Positions 18,671-27,617 of a stretch of 40,195 nucleotides of DNA are shown piece after piece. This DNA comes from Tidjanibacter sp. (lineage in GTDB: Bacteria > Bacteroidota > Bacteroidia > Bacteroidales > Rikenellaceae): assembly GCA_017648105.1 (NCBI GenBank), contig JAGCJH010000074.1, positions 1 to 40,195 of the forward strand. Reading direction: 5' to 3'. Made by a program: the position numbers and the translations under genes. Numbering within the stretch: position 1 is the stretch's first letter; every line of letters starts with the position of its first letter. Below the pieces are notes generated by a model. The model was not told the origin of the DNA. It ran no database searches and saw only the letters and a program-made list of their open reading frames with translations.

Positions 18671-19514
18671 CAATTCCCACAGCAGCGACCACCAAGCCAA
18701 CAATCTGCATCCTCGTGAGTCTTTCACCAAAGATTACCACACCCATAGTTGCAACCAGTGCTACAATACCGACGTGATAGATGGGGAAGAAAATTGCGCT
18801 GGGCAGTTGCGCCAAGCCAAGAATCATAAAATAGGTCGTAAAGAAGTTGGCAACACCTAATCCTACGCCACCCACAAGCGCCTGCCACGAAAAGCGACAA
18901 TTCTTTGTAGTGAAAAAGTAGTAGATTGCCCCCACAAGTGCCGCAAAGAAGAAGATTGCTGCCGAGAGTTGCTCCGCAGCCCCCACCTCGGTCATACGGC
19001 TCTGTGCCCATTTGAGGCAGAAGTTATTGGTGCCAAAGAGCAGAAAGACGCTTATGGGAAGAAGCACACCCCTTGCACCCTCTCTCTTCTCCCTCTCTCC
19101 ACCTTTCTTGGGTTGCCAGATAACCATAACGAGGGCAAGCAGGATGATGGCAATAGCCCACCATCGGGGCTCTATTTGATTGGGCAGGAGCAGATAACTA
19201 CATACCACAGGAATGACAAGCGCCACCCTTGCAGATACGGTAGTGACCGACACACCCACCATCTTCGTACTGCGAGCCATCAGCACAAAGGCGGTCATAA
19301 ACATCACACCCAAGAATATCGACAGTCCCCACTCCACTCCATCGAGTACCACACCCTCAGTGGACACACCGAGGCTCATACCCAAACCTAAAATGGTTGC
19401 CGTCAGGTAGTTAAAAGCAATCGCTTGCAGAGAGTCTATCTCTCTGCAAGCGAACAATTTGAACAGTATCGAATAGGTCGATGCTGAAATTATTGCAAGG
19501 AATAGGTATAGCAT
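18654..19514 (-). CDS. EamA/DMT family transporter
   Basis: This 286-residue integral membrane protein has about ten hydrophobic segments arranged as two EamA halves (roughly residues 1-130 and 150-286). A basic cytoplasmic loop (KKGGEREKREGARG) lies between them. The second half ends with FGERLTRMQIVGLVVAAVGI, the usual close of an EamA repeat. Relatives export metabolites or amino acids, but the substrate cannot be told from sequence. The start overlaps the end of the upstream GNAT-like gene by 25 bases, indicating translational coupling. Confidence 0.85.
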   Translation of the reverse strand: MLYLFLAIISASTYSILFKLFACREIDSLQAIAFNYLTATILGLGMSLGVSTEGVVLDGVEWGLSIFLGVMFMTAFVLMARSTKMVGVSVTTVSARVALVIPVVCSYLLLPNQIEPRWWAIAIILLALVMVIWQPKKGGEREKREGARGVLLPISVFLLFGTNNFCLKWAQSRMTEVGAAEQLSAAIFFFAALVGAIYYFFTTKNCRFSWQALVGGVGLGVANFFTTYFMILGLAQLPSAIFFPIYHVGIVALVATMGVVIFGERLTRMQIVGLVVAAVGIVAFFV

Positions 19515-20614
19515 CTGCGTCGTTTGTGATTGCGGTGTTCAAACATCTTCCACTGGCTCTGAACCTCTACATTCGTTTCGAGCTCGGGACCAGTCTCCGC
19601 AAACTTCATTCCATTCTTGATTGCGCCCCTAAGGCTCTCACGCAAGATAATTGCATTCACACCCTTATTCTGATACTCGGGTTTCACACCAATGCTATAC
19701 AAGTCGAGCGTTTTACTCTTCTTCAAATCCCTAAAAATGCGGAAGATACCACAAGGCAGGAGTTTGCCTTTCGACTCCCTTACAGCCTTGCTAATCGAAG
19801 GAGCCATAAAGCCATAACCGATAATGTTGTCGTTCTTATCCTGAACAACCGACACATAATCGGGGTTGCCCACAAGCATAATCAACTTAGAGTAATCCAA
19901 AAGCTGTTTGTCGCTGAGCCATACGGTACCAAAGAGTTTCTCGAATGCCTCATTGAGAATCTGCAAAGCAGGGATGATGTAGGGCTTAATCTCGGAAATC
20001 TTCTTGAAGCGCAACACCTTATAACCATACCTCTGAATTGCCATATCTGCAATCCTATCGAGCCTCTCGTTGATGGTGTCGGGAATGGTAATTTGGAACT
20101 CCATCCAGTCCACCTTCTTGGTCAAGCCCAAGCGCTCGAAGTGCTGAACATAGTAGGGATAGTTATAGGGGGTCACATACATATCCTCCTCTTCAAAGCC
20201 CTCAATAACAAGACCTTGTTTATCCAAGTCGGAGAAGCCGATGGGACCGATAATCTCGTTCATACCCATCTCTTTGGCATAATCCACAACCTGTGCGAAG
20301 AGTTCATCTACAACCTCTGCCTCATCCACAAAGTCAAACCTCGTGAAGCGCATCTGCTTTACACTCATCTTCTCGTTGTATGCCTTATTGAGCACAGCCG
20401 CAGCCCTGCCAACAACCTTGCCGTCACGCTCCGCAAGCCACATCTTGCACTCTGCGTATGCAAAAGCACCATTCTGCTTGGGATCAAACTCGCTCTCCTC
20501 GTCAATATAGAGCGAAGGCACAAACCAAGGACAATCCTTATACAACTTCACGGGGAAGTTAAAGAAGCGTTTTCTATCTTTTTTGATATTGGTTATTTCC
20601 CTAACTACTAACAT
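19490..20614 (-). CDS. GNAT-like N-acetyltransferase family protein
   Basis: This 374-residue soluble protein starts with a Bacteroidota-type N-terminal block (FFNFPVKLYKDCPWFVPSLY). It contains two GNAT-like halves. The first shows FAYAECKMWLAERDGKVVGRAAAVLN and GFSDLDKQGLVIEGFEE. The second has IGVKPEYQNKGVNAIILRES, which is the acetyl-CoA loop region (RxxGx/N-type), and a terminal segment with WKMFEHRNHKRRRCY. Proteins of this type (YghO-like) have no established substrate. It overlaps the EamA transporter gene, so the pair may act on one compound (inference). Confidence 0.7.
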   Translation of the reverse strand: MLVVREITNIKKDRKRFFNFPVKLYKDCPWFVPSLYIDEESEFDPKQNGAFAYAECKMWLAERDGKVVGRAAAVLNKAYNEKMSVKQMRFTRFDFVDEAEVVDELFAQVVDYAKEMGMNEIIGPIGFSDLDKQGLVIEGFEEEDMYVTPYNYPYYVQHFERLGLTKKVDWMEFQITIPDTINERLDRIADMAIQRYGYKVLRFKKISEIKPYIIPALQILNEAFEKLFGTVWLSDKQLLDYSKLIMLVGNPDYVSVVQDKNDNIIGYGFMAPSISKAVRESKGKLLPCGIFRIFRDLKKSKTLDLYSIGVKPEYQNKGVNAIILRESLRGAIKNGMKFAETGPELETNVEVQSQWKMFEHRNHKRRRCYTYSLQ

Positions 20615-20690
20615 TTTATCTCTATTTTTTTAAGGTTAAAATTTGGGCTATTATCGATTTCTCTCCCTTTTCACAACACCCACTCAAACA

Positions 20691-21317
20691 CTACTCCTCC
20701 TGATTGCTAATCAATGACTTGATATTCTCAATAATCATCTTCACAGCCACAGAATTGAAACCACCCTCGGGGATGATTACATCTGCATATTTCTTCGAGG
20801 GCTCAACAAACTCCTCGTGCATAGGTTTCACGGTGGTAGTGTACTGATTGATGACCGACTCCATCGACCTACCCCTCTCCTGCACATCACGCAGAATTCT
20901 GCGAGAAAGCCTAATATCAGCATCGGTATCCACAAACACCTTGATATCCATCAAATCACGCAACTCCTTATTCTCGAAAATCAAGATACCATCAACAATG
21001 ATAACCTTCGAGGGTTTCACGGGCACCTTCTCGCTTGTGCGGTTGTGCTCCACGAAAGAGTACACGGGACGCTCGATAGCCACACCCTCTTTGAGAGCCT
21101 TGATGTGCTCGACCATCATATCCGTATCGAACGCCTGAGGATGGTCGTAGTTGAGTTTGCAACGCTCCTCATAGGTCAAATTGGGGAACGACTTGTAGTA
21201 GTAGTCGTGGCAAATAGTCGCCACATCATCACCTGCGAATGCCTCCTGCAAACGCTTTACAAGCGTACTCTTACCGCTACCGGTACCGCCTGCAACTCCA
21301 ATAATGGTTACATTCAT
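20691..21317 (-). CDS. udk: Uridine kinase
   Basis: This enzyme phosphorylates uridine and cytidine in pyrimidine salvage. The 208 residues begin MNVTIIGVAGGTGSGKST (P-loop, Lys16). They include CHDYYYKSFPNLTYEERCKLN and NYDHPQAFDTDMM, both diagnostic of uridine kinase, and YSFVEHNRT, then the lid RRILRDVQERGRS. I chose this start because the in-frame extension to 21383 lies before a normal P-loop N terminus and is rich in polar residues. It is 73 bases upstream of the GNAT-like gene and 89 bases after gyrB. The assignment is secure. Confidence 0.96.
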   Translation of the reverse strand: MNVTIIGVAGGTGSGKSTLVKRLQEAFAGDDVATICHDYYYKSFPNLTYEERCKLNYDHPQAFDTDMMVEHIKALKEGVAIERPVYSFVEHNRTSEKVPVKPSKVIIVDGILIFENKELRDLMDIKVFVDTDADIRLSRRILRDVQERGRSMESVINQYTTTVKPMHEEFVEPSKKYADVIIPEGGFNSVAVKMIIENIKSLISNQEE

Positions 21318-21406
21318 AATATTTGAGTTATCAGTTTCTTCTTTTTTGTCGCTATTGGTTTCAATGCTTTTTGCAAAAAGCATCTACAAGGCACTCTCGC
21401 CCACTA

Positions 21407-23368
21407 CTATGCGTCGATGTTCGCATACTTAGCGTGCTTCTCAATGAACTCACGGCGAGGACCTACCTCATCGCCCATAAGCATCGAGAAGATGCGATCT
21501 GCCTCAGCAGCGTTCTCAATAGTCACCTGTTTCAAGATGCGAGTCTCGGGGTCCATAGTGGTCTCCCAGAGCTGGTGCTCGTTCATCTCACCAAGACCTT
21601 TATAGCGCTGTACGGTCACACCCTTAGTGCCAAGTTCAGCAGTGATTTTTGCACGCTCCTCGTCTGTCCAGCAATAGTGCTTAGCATTACCCTTCTTCAC
21701 GAGGTAGAGAGGTGGCATAGCGATATAAACGTGACCATTCTCAATGAGCGCCTTCATCTTGCGGAAGAAGAAGGTAAGCATCAGTGTTGCAATGTGGCTA
21801 CCATCCACATCCGCATCGGTCATAATGATAATCTTATCGTAACGCAACTTCTCCAAGTTCAGAGCGTTGCTATCCTCCTCGGTACCAATTGACACGCCAA
21901 GTGCGGTAAACATATTCTTAATCTCCTGATTCTCCCACATACGGTGCTCCTGCACTTTCTCGATATTGAGAATCTTACCACGAAGGGGCATAATTGCTTG
22001 GAACTCACGGTTACGACCCTGCTTTGCAGTACCGCCTGCCGAGTCACCCTCGACGAAGAAAATCTCTGCCTTCGAGCGATCACGGGTTGCGCAGTCTGCA
22101 AGTTTACCAGGAAGACCTGAGCCCGAAAGCACGGTCTTACGCTGCACGAGCTCCCTTGCGTGGCGTGCTGCGTGGCGTGCGGTTGCCGCAAGTACCACCT
22201 TATCAACGATTGCCTTAGCATCTTTGGGGTGCTCTTCGAGATAGTTGGTCAGCGCCTGCGAAATTGCACCATCCACAGCTGCCGATACCTCATCGTTACC
22301 AAGTTTAGTCTTGGTCTGACCCTCAAACTGGGGCTCTGCAACCTTCACCGAAACCACTGCGGTAAGACCCTCACGGAAGTCATCGCCCGAAATATCGAAC
22401 TTAACCTTTGTGAGCATACCATTCTCCTCAGCATATTTCTTCATAGTACGAGTGAGCGCCCTACGGAAACCTGTCAAGTGAGTACCACCCTCAATGGTGT
22501 TGATGTTATTTACATAGGAGTGCACATTCTCCGAGAAGCTATCGTTGTACTGCATAGCAACCTCTACGGGAGTGCCATTGCGCTCGGTATCAATATAGAT
22601 GATATCGTCGATAATCTTCTGACCACGACTCTCATCAAGGTACTCAACAAAACCCTTCAAACCATTCTCCGAGTAGAAGTGCTCGTGGAGGTACTCTCCA
22701 TTCTCATCCTTCTCCCTACGGTCGGTCAGGTCGAGGTTTACACCCTTATTGAGGAACGAAAGTTCCCTGAGGCGTGCCGCCAAAATCTCATAGCGGTAAA
22801 CAGTAGCGGTGAAGATGTCACCATCGGGCTTAAACTGGATAGTGGTACCCGTACGATCGGTGGTGCCAATAATCTTCAACTCCGAGGTGGTAGCACCACG
22901 AGAGAAGGTCATCTGATGAATCTTGCCGTCACGGTGTACGGTAGCGATAAGCTCGGTCGAAAGTGCATTCACACACGACACACCCACACCGTGGAGACCA
23001 CCCGACACCTTATAGGAGTTCTTCGAGAACTTACCACCTGCGTGGAGAATTGTGAGCACCACTTCAAGTGCCGACTTACCCTCCTGTTCGTGAATACCCA
23101 CAGGGATACCACGACCATTATCCTCCACAGTGATGGAGTTGTCCTCGTTGATAATCACTTTGATGTCGGTACAGAAGCCTGCCAACGCCTCATCAATAGA
23201 GTTGTCCACAACCTCATATACAAGGTGGTGCAAACCCCTCTCGCCGATATCGCCGATATACATCGCAGGGCGTTTGCGCACTGCTTCAAGACCTTCGAGC
23301 ACCTGAATACTCGATGCGGAGTACTCCTCCTGCTGTACTGGTGTGTTCTGTTGTTCCAAGTTTTCCAT
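21407..23368 (-). CDS. gyrB: DNA gyrase subunit B
   Basis: The ATPase subunit of gyrase, 653 residues. It has the GHKL ATP site (YEVVDNSIDEALAG, DNGRGIPVG and GGLHGVGVSCVNALS), the transducer domain (QTKTKLGN), and the TOPRIM domain (VEGDSAGGTAKQGR, PLRGKILNIEKV, IIMTDADVDGSHI). The C-terminal half ends RREFIEKHAKYANIDA, in the style of GyrB rather than ParE. Length is normal for the short Bacteroidota form. It lies downstream of the ftsE-like gene with a 57-base gap. The assignment is secure. Confidence 0.96.
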   Translation of the reverse strand: MENLEQQNTPVQQEEYSASSIQVLEGLEAVRKRPAMYIGDIGERGLHHLVYEVVDNSIDEALAGFCTDIKVIINEDNSITVEDNGRGIPVGIHEQEGKSALEVVLTILHAGGKFSKNSYKVSGGLHGVGVSCVNALSTELIATVHRDGKIHQMTFSRGATTSELKIIGTTDRTGTTIQFKPDGDIFTATVYRYEILAARLRELSFLNKGVNLDLTDRREKDENGEYLHEHFYSENGLKGFVEYLDESRGQKIIDDIIYIDTERNGTPVEVAMQYNDSFSENVHSYVNNINTIEGGTHLTGFRRALTRTMKKYAEENGMLTKVKFDISGDDFREGLTAVVSVKVAEPQFEGQTKTKLGNDEVSAAVDGAISQALTNYLEEHPKDAKAIVDKVVLAATARHAARHARELVQRKTVLSGSGLPGKLADCATRDRSKAEIFFVEGDSAGGTAKQGRNREFQAIMPLRGKILNIEKVQEHRMWENQEIKNMFTALGVSIGTEEDSNALNLEKLRYDKIIIMTDADVDGSHIATLMLTFFFRKMKALIENGHVYIAMPPLYLVKKGNAKHYCWTDEERAKITAELGTKGVTVQRYKGLGEMNEHQLWETTMDPETRILKQVTIENAAEADRIFSMLMGDEVGPRREFIEKHAKYANIDA

Positions 23369-23425
23369 TGTGTCTAATTTTTATATCTATTTTCTTCTTT
23401 TATTTTCCATTTGGTTGGCGGAGCG

Positions 23426-24157
23426 CTACGCCCTACCGAGCGCCGCCTTGATATCAACTTCCTGCACTTTACCCTTCCTGAACATCAGCGTACGAGCAGG
23501 ATATTTATCCACGAGTTGGATGTTGTGTGTCGCCATAACCACCGAACAACCCCTCGCCACAATCTCTCCAAAGAGCACCATAATATCGTTTGCCGACTTT
23601 GGATCGAGGTTTCCTGTGGGCTCATCGGCAAGAATCACTTTGGGGTTATTCACAAGCGCACGAGCAATCACAAGCCTTTGCTGTTCGCCGCCCGACAGTT
23701 CGTGGGGCATCTTATACTCCTTATTGCGAAGACCGACAAGCGAGAGCAACTCCTCGATGCGTGCGGCAATATCCGCCTCACTCTTCCAACCAGTAGCCCT
23801 CATTACAAAGCGTAGGTTTTCATAGACATTCCTATCTCGCAACAACTGATAGTCCTGAAAGACAATACCCATCGACCTGCGCAGATAGGGAATATCTCTG
23901 CGACGAAGTTTACGCAAGTCGTAACCCACAACTTCGCCATCGCCCTCCAAGAGAGGAAGCTCGGCATAGAGGGTCTTCATCAGCGACGACTTACCACTTC
24001 CAACCTTGCCGATAAGATAGACCATTTCACCCTCCTCCACCGTCAGCTCAACGCCCGAAAGCACCTGCTGAGCATTCTTGTAGGAGAGTTTGCCACCCTC
24101 ATCCTCAGGCTGAAAAACAGCCACATCGGAAAGCCTTATGATCACCTCTTTTGCCAT
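23426..24157 (-). CDS. ftsE: FtsE-like cell division ABC transporter ATPase
   Basis: This 243-residue ATPase subunit has Walker A GKVGSGKSS (50-58), Q-loop GIVFQDYQLL, signature LSGGEQQR and Walker B VILADEPTGNLD, then the H-loop MATHNIQLV. The Q-loop-to-signature spacing and the DYQLLRDRNVYENL segment are typical of FtsE, which with FtsX controls septal peptidoglycan hydrolases. No ftsX is adjacent, so another ABC exporter ATPase of the same clade cannot be ruled out. The start was placed at MAKEVIIRL; the upstream Met at 24181 overlaps the promoter region. The promoter at 24183-24213 is unusually well formed. Confidence 0.85.
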   Translation of the reverse strand: MAKEVIIRLSDVAVFQPEDEGGKLSYKNAQQVLSGVELTVEEGEMVYLIGKVGSGKSSLMKTLYAELPLLEGDGEVVGYDLRKLRRRDIPYLRRSMGIVFQDYQLLRDRNVYENLRFVMRATGWKSEADIAARIEELLSLVGLRNKEYKMPHELSGGEQQRLVIARALVNNPKVILADEPTGNLDPKSANDIMVLFGEIVARGCSVVMATHNIQLVDKYPARTLMFRKGKVQEVDIKAALGRA

Positions 24158-24182
24158 CTTGAAAAATTGCTCTAAAATCAAA

Positions 24183-24213
24183 CAAAGATAGGAATTTCCT
24201 ATGGAAATTCAAA
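24183..24213 (-). promoter_or_regulatory. Promoter of the ftsE-like gene with inverted repeat in the spacer
   Basis: On the minus strand TTTG (24210-24213), a 19-base spacer and TATCTTTG (24183-24190) match the Bacteroidota consensus at both boxes. The spacer is almost entirely a perfect inverted repeat, GAATTTCC-TAT-GGAAATTC (24192-24210), a possible operator. The gene starts 25 bases downstream. Confidence 0.7.
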
Positions 24214-24291
24214 AGTTTCGGAGCAGTATTTTACACTTTACGCCCCCTATTGGGGCACAAAAATCAAAATTACGAGATGGAGAGAAGAAAA

Positions 24292-24325
24292 TTTGCAAAA
24301 TTCTCAATTCTTTGCATTATCTTTG
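24292..24325 (+). promoter_or_regulatory. Promoter of ssrA
   Basis: TTTG (24292-24295) and TATCTTTG (24318-24325) with a 22-base spacer lie just before the tmRNA. The predicted start of transcription is about 10 bases upstream of the mature 5' end. Confidence 0.65.
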
Positions 24326-24343
24326 TCCCCACTTACAGACTAT

Positions 24344-24743
24344 GGGGTTGACCGGTTTTGACAGCAGGTTATGCAGGTCGGTAAGCACGCCGAGCTTTGT
24401 GTGGGGGCTCGTTAATATCAACACTCAAACAATTAAATGGCAATAATAGCTACGCACTCGCTGCTTAATTAACCGAGTTAATTGGCTTAATTTCTGCGCC
24501 CAAGGCTGGTGCGGAAACGAGTACTCCGCAGAAGAGCCCGCTTCTTGCCCCTCTGCACACGGAGTATCATCAATGAGAAGATAGCCCGAGGAGCGTTCCG
24601 ACCGTAGGGCGAAAATTTAGGAACTGGGACTGCGATTTGGTTGCCGTTCACCGCATCGCAGTAGAAGGATTAAGCATCGGATAAGCGTGTAGAAAGCTTT
24701 CAGGCAGACTGTTTGGACGGGGGTTCGACTCCCCCCAGCTCCA
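24344..24743 (+). ncRNA. ssrA: Transfer-messenger RNA (tmRNA)
   Basis: About 400 bases. The 5' end GGGGTTGACCGG pairs with the 3' end CAGCTCC plus discriminator A (24736-24743), forming the tRNA-like acceptor stem. The T arm GGGGGTTCGACTCCCCC is intact. The tag reading frame at 24440-24469 is GGC AAT AAT AGC TAC GCA CTC GCT GCT TAA, giving GNNSYALAA, which ends in the ALAA degradation signal. With SmpB it rescues stalled ribosomes and tags nascent chains. A complete CCA is not encoded: the DNA reads ACA after the acceptor stem. A strong terminator follows at once. Confidence 0.97.
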
Positions 24744-24744
24744 C

Positions 24745-24780
24745 AAAAAAAGAACATCCGAAGAGGATGTTCTTTTTTTT
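24745..24780 (+). terminator. Terminator of ssrA
   Basis: The stem AAAAAAAGAACATCC / GGATGTTCTTTTTTT (five-base loop) starts one base after the mature RNA. The complementarity continues outward: GCTCCAC of the acceptor strand (24738-24744) matches GTGGAGC at 24781-24787. The inverted repeat is thus over 20 bp, with one extra T on the right arm. Confidence 0.9.
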
Positions 24781-24889
24781 GTGGAGCCAATTGATATACA
24801 TTCCTCCTAAATTTCCCTTTGAAATGGAGGCTTATTAGAAATTGCCCCTTTTCTTGCGGAGCCACACTACGCAAGTCAAACACTCACTA

Positions 24890-25279
24890 TTAGTGGGCGT
24901 GATTGTGGTCGTGACCACCACAGCAAGCGTCGGTCTTAATGTGCTCACCTACGCAGGGACCTGCACACTGCTCTTTGTCACACTCCTTAGGCGTAACAAC
25001 ACGCACATCAATCTTACCTAACTCTGCAACAAGAGTCTCGGCGTTGGTCTTACGGCTATCGAAAGTAACCTCTACGGTCTTGGTTGCAACATCCACAACG
25101 CAGTCCTTAACGCCCTTCTTAAATGGGATAACATTGAGGATTTTCTTTGCGCAATTCTCACAATCGAGGTCGGTAGTGAATTTCACGGTTTCAACAGTTG
25201 CCTTTGTCTTCTTCTGTTGTGCCGAAACTGCACTCACACCCATAGTAAGTGCGAGCATAAGAATCAAAAGTTTTTTCAT
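24890..25279 (-). CDS. Exported heavy-metal-associated (HMA) domain protein
   Basis: This 129-residue protein has a signal peptide (MKKLLILMLALTMGVSAVSAQ) and one HMA ferredoxin-like domain. Its metal motif is DCENCAKK (CxxC), followed by the strand VEVTFDSRKTNAETLVAELGK. The C terminus adds a Cys/His-rich tail (CDKEQCAGPC...CCGGHDHNHAH) that could bind more metal. HMA domains carry Cu(I) or similar ions; here the location is periplasmic or surface. It follows the TonB receptor gene by 36 bases, suggesting that it takes metal from that receptor or protects the periplasm (inference). Metal identity is not known. Confidence 0.87.
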   Translation of the reverse strand: MKKLLILMLALTMGVSAVSAQQKKTKATVETVKFTTDLDCENCAKKILNVIPFKKGVKDCVVDVATKTVEVTFDSRKTNAETLVAELGKIDVRVVTPKECDKEQCAGPCVGEHIKTDACCGGHDHNHAH

Positions 25280-25315
25280 AGTTTTTTTCGCTGATATTTA
25301 GTTAATTATTTATCT

Positions 25316-27607
25316 CTAATAGAGGTTAAATCGTGCGCCAATGTAGAACTTGCGACCCATCAGAGGACCCCACACCACCGACGAGTTGAAGTTGGGGTTA
25401 TTGAGCGCATTCTCGGCGCCAATAATGGGATTTTTCTGCATATAATTAAGAATATTCTCGCAACCAACATAGACATCCCACTGACCAATGCGGTGGCTTA
25501 CCTGACCATAGAACATTGGATAGATGGGCGAGTATTCCGACTCTGAAATATTGCCATCCAATGCGGGCAATCGCATAGGACCATTAACCTGCGCAGTGAA
25601 GTCGAACACCCAGCGACGGAACTTAGTTGCATACTGCACATTCACCAAGCCCTTAAAAGAGCCAACCAAGGGGCGCTCAACGAGCATCTTCTTGCCATCA
25701 CGCTCCAAAGTCACACGAGAGTCGGTATAGCGAAAAGTTGTGAAGACATCCAAGCCCTCAGCGGGAGTCCATTGTACATCGAGCTGATAGTTATTTGCCC
25801 ACGAAGGGAGCGAGGTATTATACAGGTGGATTGTGCCGTCGCTATACTCCTGATCGGCATACACTGAATTGGAGAACTGAGTGCGGAAGAAGTCAAGACT
25901 TACGGTCATATCATTGTAGCCCACAACACTCAGCGTATGGCTCAGGCTACCGCCAAAAGTTGCCGCCTTCTCCATATCCTTTCCAGCCTCTATCTCATTC
26001 ACGATTTTGCGATTGGTCGCAAGCATCCAGATATTATCCGTAAAGGGCATAATTTTGCGTGAGCCAAGACCTGCCGAGCCCCTCAAAACGGTCTGTTCGG
26101 TCAGGTTATAACGAATGTGCATACGAGGAGTTACGAGCAACTCGCTTGTAACGCCTTGCCCCTCCAAAGGAGTGCTTATCAGGTCGCCCCTCACACCAGC
26201 AACGAGAGAAAACTTATCCTTGATGGCGTAGGTATATTCGGCAAAAACACCGGGCTCAACCATCTCGCCACCGCCCACAAGGGCAAAGCCACTCTGCAAC
26301 ACATCCTCCTCGATATTGCGTGCCCAAAATGAGCCACCCGCAACCATCGACGAGCGACCCGAGAAGTAGTGCTGATAGAAGAGGTTGCCCCAGAAGGACT
26401 GCTCCACGCCCTTATATTGATTTAGACCGAAGAAGCTATCCATCTTGAAGTTGTCCATATCTGCCACAAAGGCAATAGAGGAGCGTTTCTCCTCCTGTGT
26501 CTCCTCTTCCCAAACTGCTGCACCGACAGGTTTGCCAATCTTGAAGTAGGCATTAAGCCCCATATTCTTAATCTCCGAACCGTAGATTTGTTTCTCTGCA
26601 ACCATAAGGTCATACCTCGCAGGAGTGTACTCCATCTCACCACCCACACGATTTTCATTCACAAATCGCCAACCCCAGCGCACCTGCGTACCATCGCTTG
26701 CCTGATAGAGCCAGCGATTTGCCACATTGAACTGCTGCGCCATAGGTAAGTCACGGAAGCCATCGCCATTATGGTCCATAGCCTGCGTATCGCCCGAGTA
26801 GTGGAGCAAGATATTGGTCGTGAGTTTCTTATCCTTATCGAAAGCAATAGGAACTGCGATATTCACCTCTGGTTTGAGTTCATTATCGAAGTAGAGATTC
26901 AAGAAGAATTTTTCCTCATCAGTAGGCTTGCGGTATTCGAGGTTAATCTGACCCGTCATCGCCTCGTGACCAGCCGTCACAGATGCGATACCTTTGGACA
27001 CCTGAATGGAGTTGAGCCACATACCAGGGGTGTAGTTCAAGCCGTATGGCGAGCCGATACCTCGCATAATGGGGCGATTTTCATCCAAAATCTGAGTATA
27101 GGTACCCGCCAAGCCGAGCATTTTGATTTGGCGTGAGCCACTCACTGCATCACTATAACCCACCGTTACAGCTGCCGAGTTCTCAAAACTCTCCGCCAAG
27201 TTACAGCACGCCATCTTGCAAAGACCTGCAAAGCTGATATTCTCTCCAACCATAATACTACTCTGGCGAATCTTATTATTGGCGACACCTTCAATTACCA
27301 CCTCCTCGATACCGACGCCATCGGAGAGCACAAAGTTCACCTCGCTCTGCGAAGTGACCTCAACGACACTCTCTCCGTAGCCCATATAGGCTGCCACGAG
27401 GCGAGGATAACCCTTGACACGATAGAGCTCATATGAGCCATCTATGCCTGTGGCAGTACCAACGGTCGTACCCTCCCAATAAACGCTTGCTCCAATGAGA
27501 GCCTCGCCCTTTGCGTCCCTCACATAGCCTCTGATATTCTGCGCTACGAGGGTCGATACCGACGCCACGAGCACAGCAAATAGAACAATAAATTTTCTTA
27601 ATTTCAT
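25316..27607 (-). CDS. TonB-dependent receptor, probably for a metal or metal chelate
   Basis: This 763-residue outer membrane receptor has a signal peptide and a carboxypeptidase-regulatory-like N-terminal domain (IRGYVRDAKGEALIGASVYW). Next come the plug (SFENSAAVTVGYSDAVSGSRQIKMLGL, SIQVSKGIASVTAG) and a 22-strand-type barrel ending KFYIGARFNLY. The plug contains an unusual Cys-rich stretch (GLCKMACCNLAESFE, about residues 128-142), seen in receptors that neighbour HMA proteins. The gene is followed by an HMA protein and preceded, 10 bases upstream, by a DPP4-type peptidase. Substrate prediction rests on that context; copper is a guess. Confidence 0.88.
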   Translation of the reverse strand: MKLRKFIVLFAVLVASVSTLVAQNIRGYVRDAKGEALIGASVYWEGTTVGTATGIDGSYELYRVKGYPRLVAAYMGYGESVVEVTSQSEVNFVLSDGVGIEEVVIEGVANNKIRQSSIMVGENISFAGLCKMACCNLAESFENSAAVTVGYSDAVSGSRQIKMLGLAGTYTQILDENRPIMRGIGSPYGLNYTPGMWLNSIQVSKGIASVTAGHEAMTGQINLEYRKPTDEEKFFLNLYFDNELKPEVNIAVPIAFDKDKKLTTNILLHYSGDTQAMDHNGDGFRDLPMAQQFNVANRWLYQASDGTQVRWGWRFVNENRVGGEMEYTPARYDLMVAEKQIYGSEIKNMGLNAYFKIGKPVGAAVWEEETQEEKRSSIAFVADMDNFKMDSFFGLNQYKGVEQSFWGNLFYQHYFSGRSSMVAGGSFWARNIEEDVLQSGFALVGGGEMVEPGVFAEYTYAIKDKFSLVAGVRGDLISTPLEGQGVTSELLVTPRMHIRYNLTEQTVLRGSAGLGSRKIMPFTDNIWMLATNRKIVNEIEAGKDMEKAATFGGSLSHTLSVVGYNDMTVSLDFFRTQFSNSVYADQEYSDGTIHLYNTSLPSWANNYQLDVQWTPAEGLDVFTTFRYTDSRVTLERDGKKMLVERPLVGSFKGLVNVQYATKFRRWVFDFTAQVNGPMRLPALDGNISESEYSPIYPMFYGQVSHRIGQWDVYVGCENILNYMQKNPIIGAENALNNPNFNSSVVWGPLMGRKFYIGARFNLY

Positions 27608-27617
27608 ATAATCCGTA

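Noticed and set aside
22160..23377. 405-codon plus-strand frame
   Set aside because: Shadow of gyrB.
24617..24883. 88-codon minus-strand frame with GAGGSRTPVQT
   Set aside because: It is the complement of the tmRNA 3' end, a well-known false protein call.
24781..24889. Small gene or RNA after the tmRNA terminator
   Set aside because: No start codon with a sensible frame and no recognisable RNA fold; probably spacer with decayed repeat sequence (TCCTCC...GGAGG).
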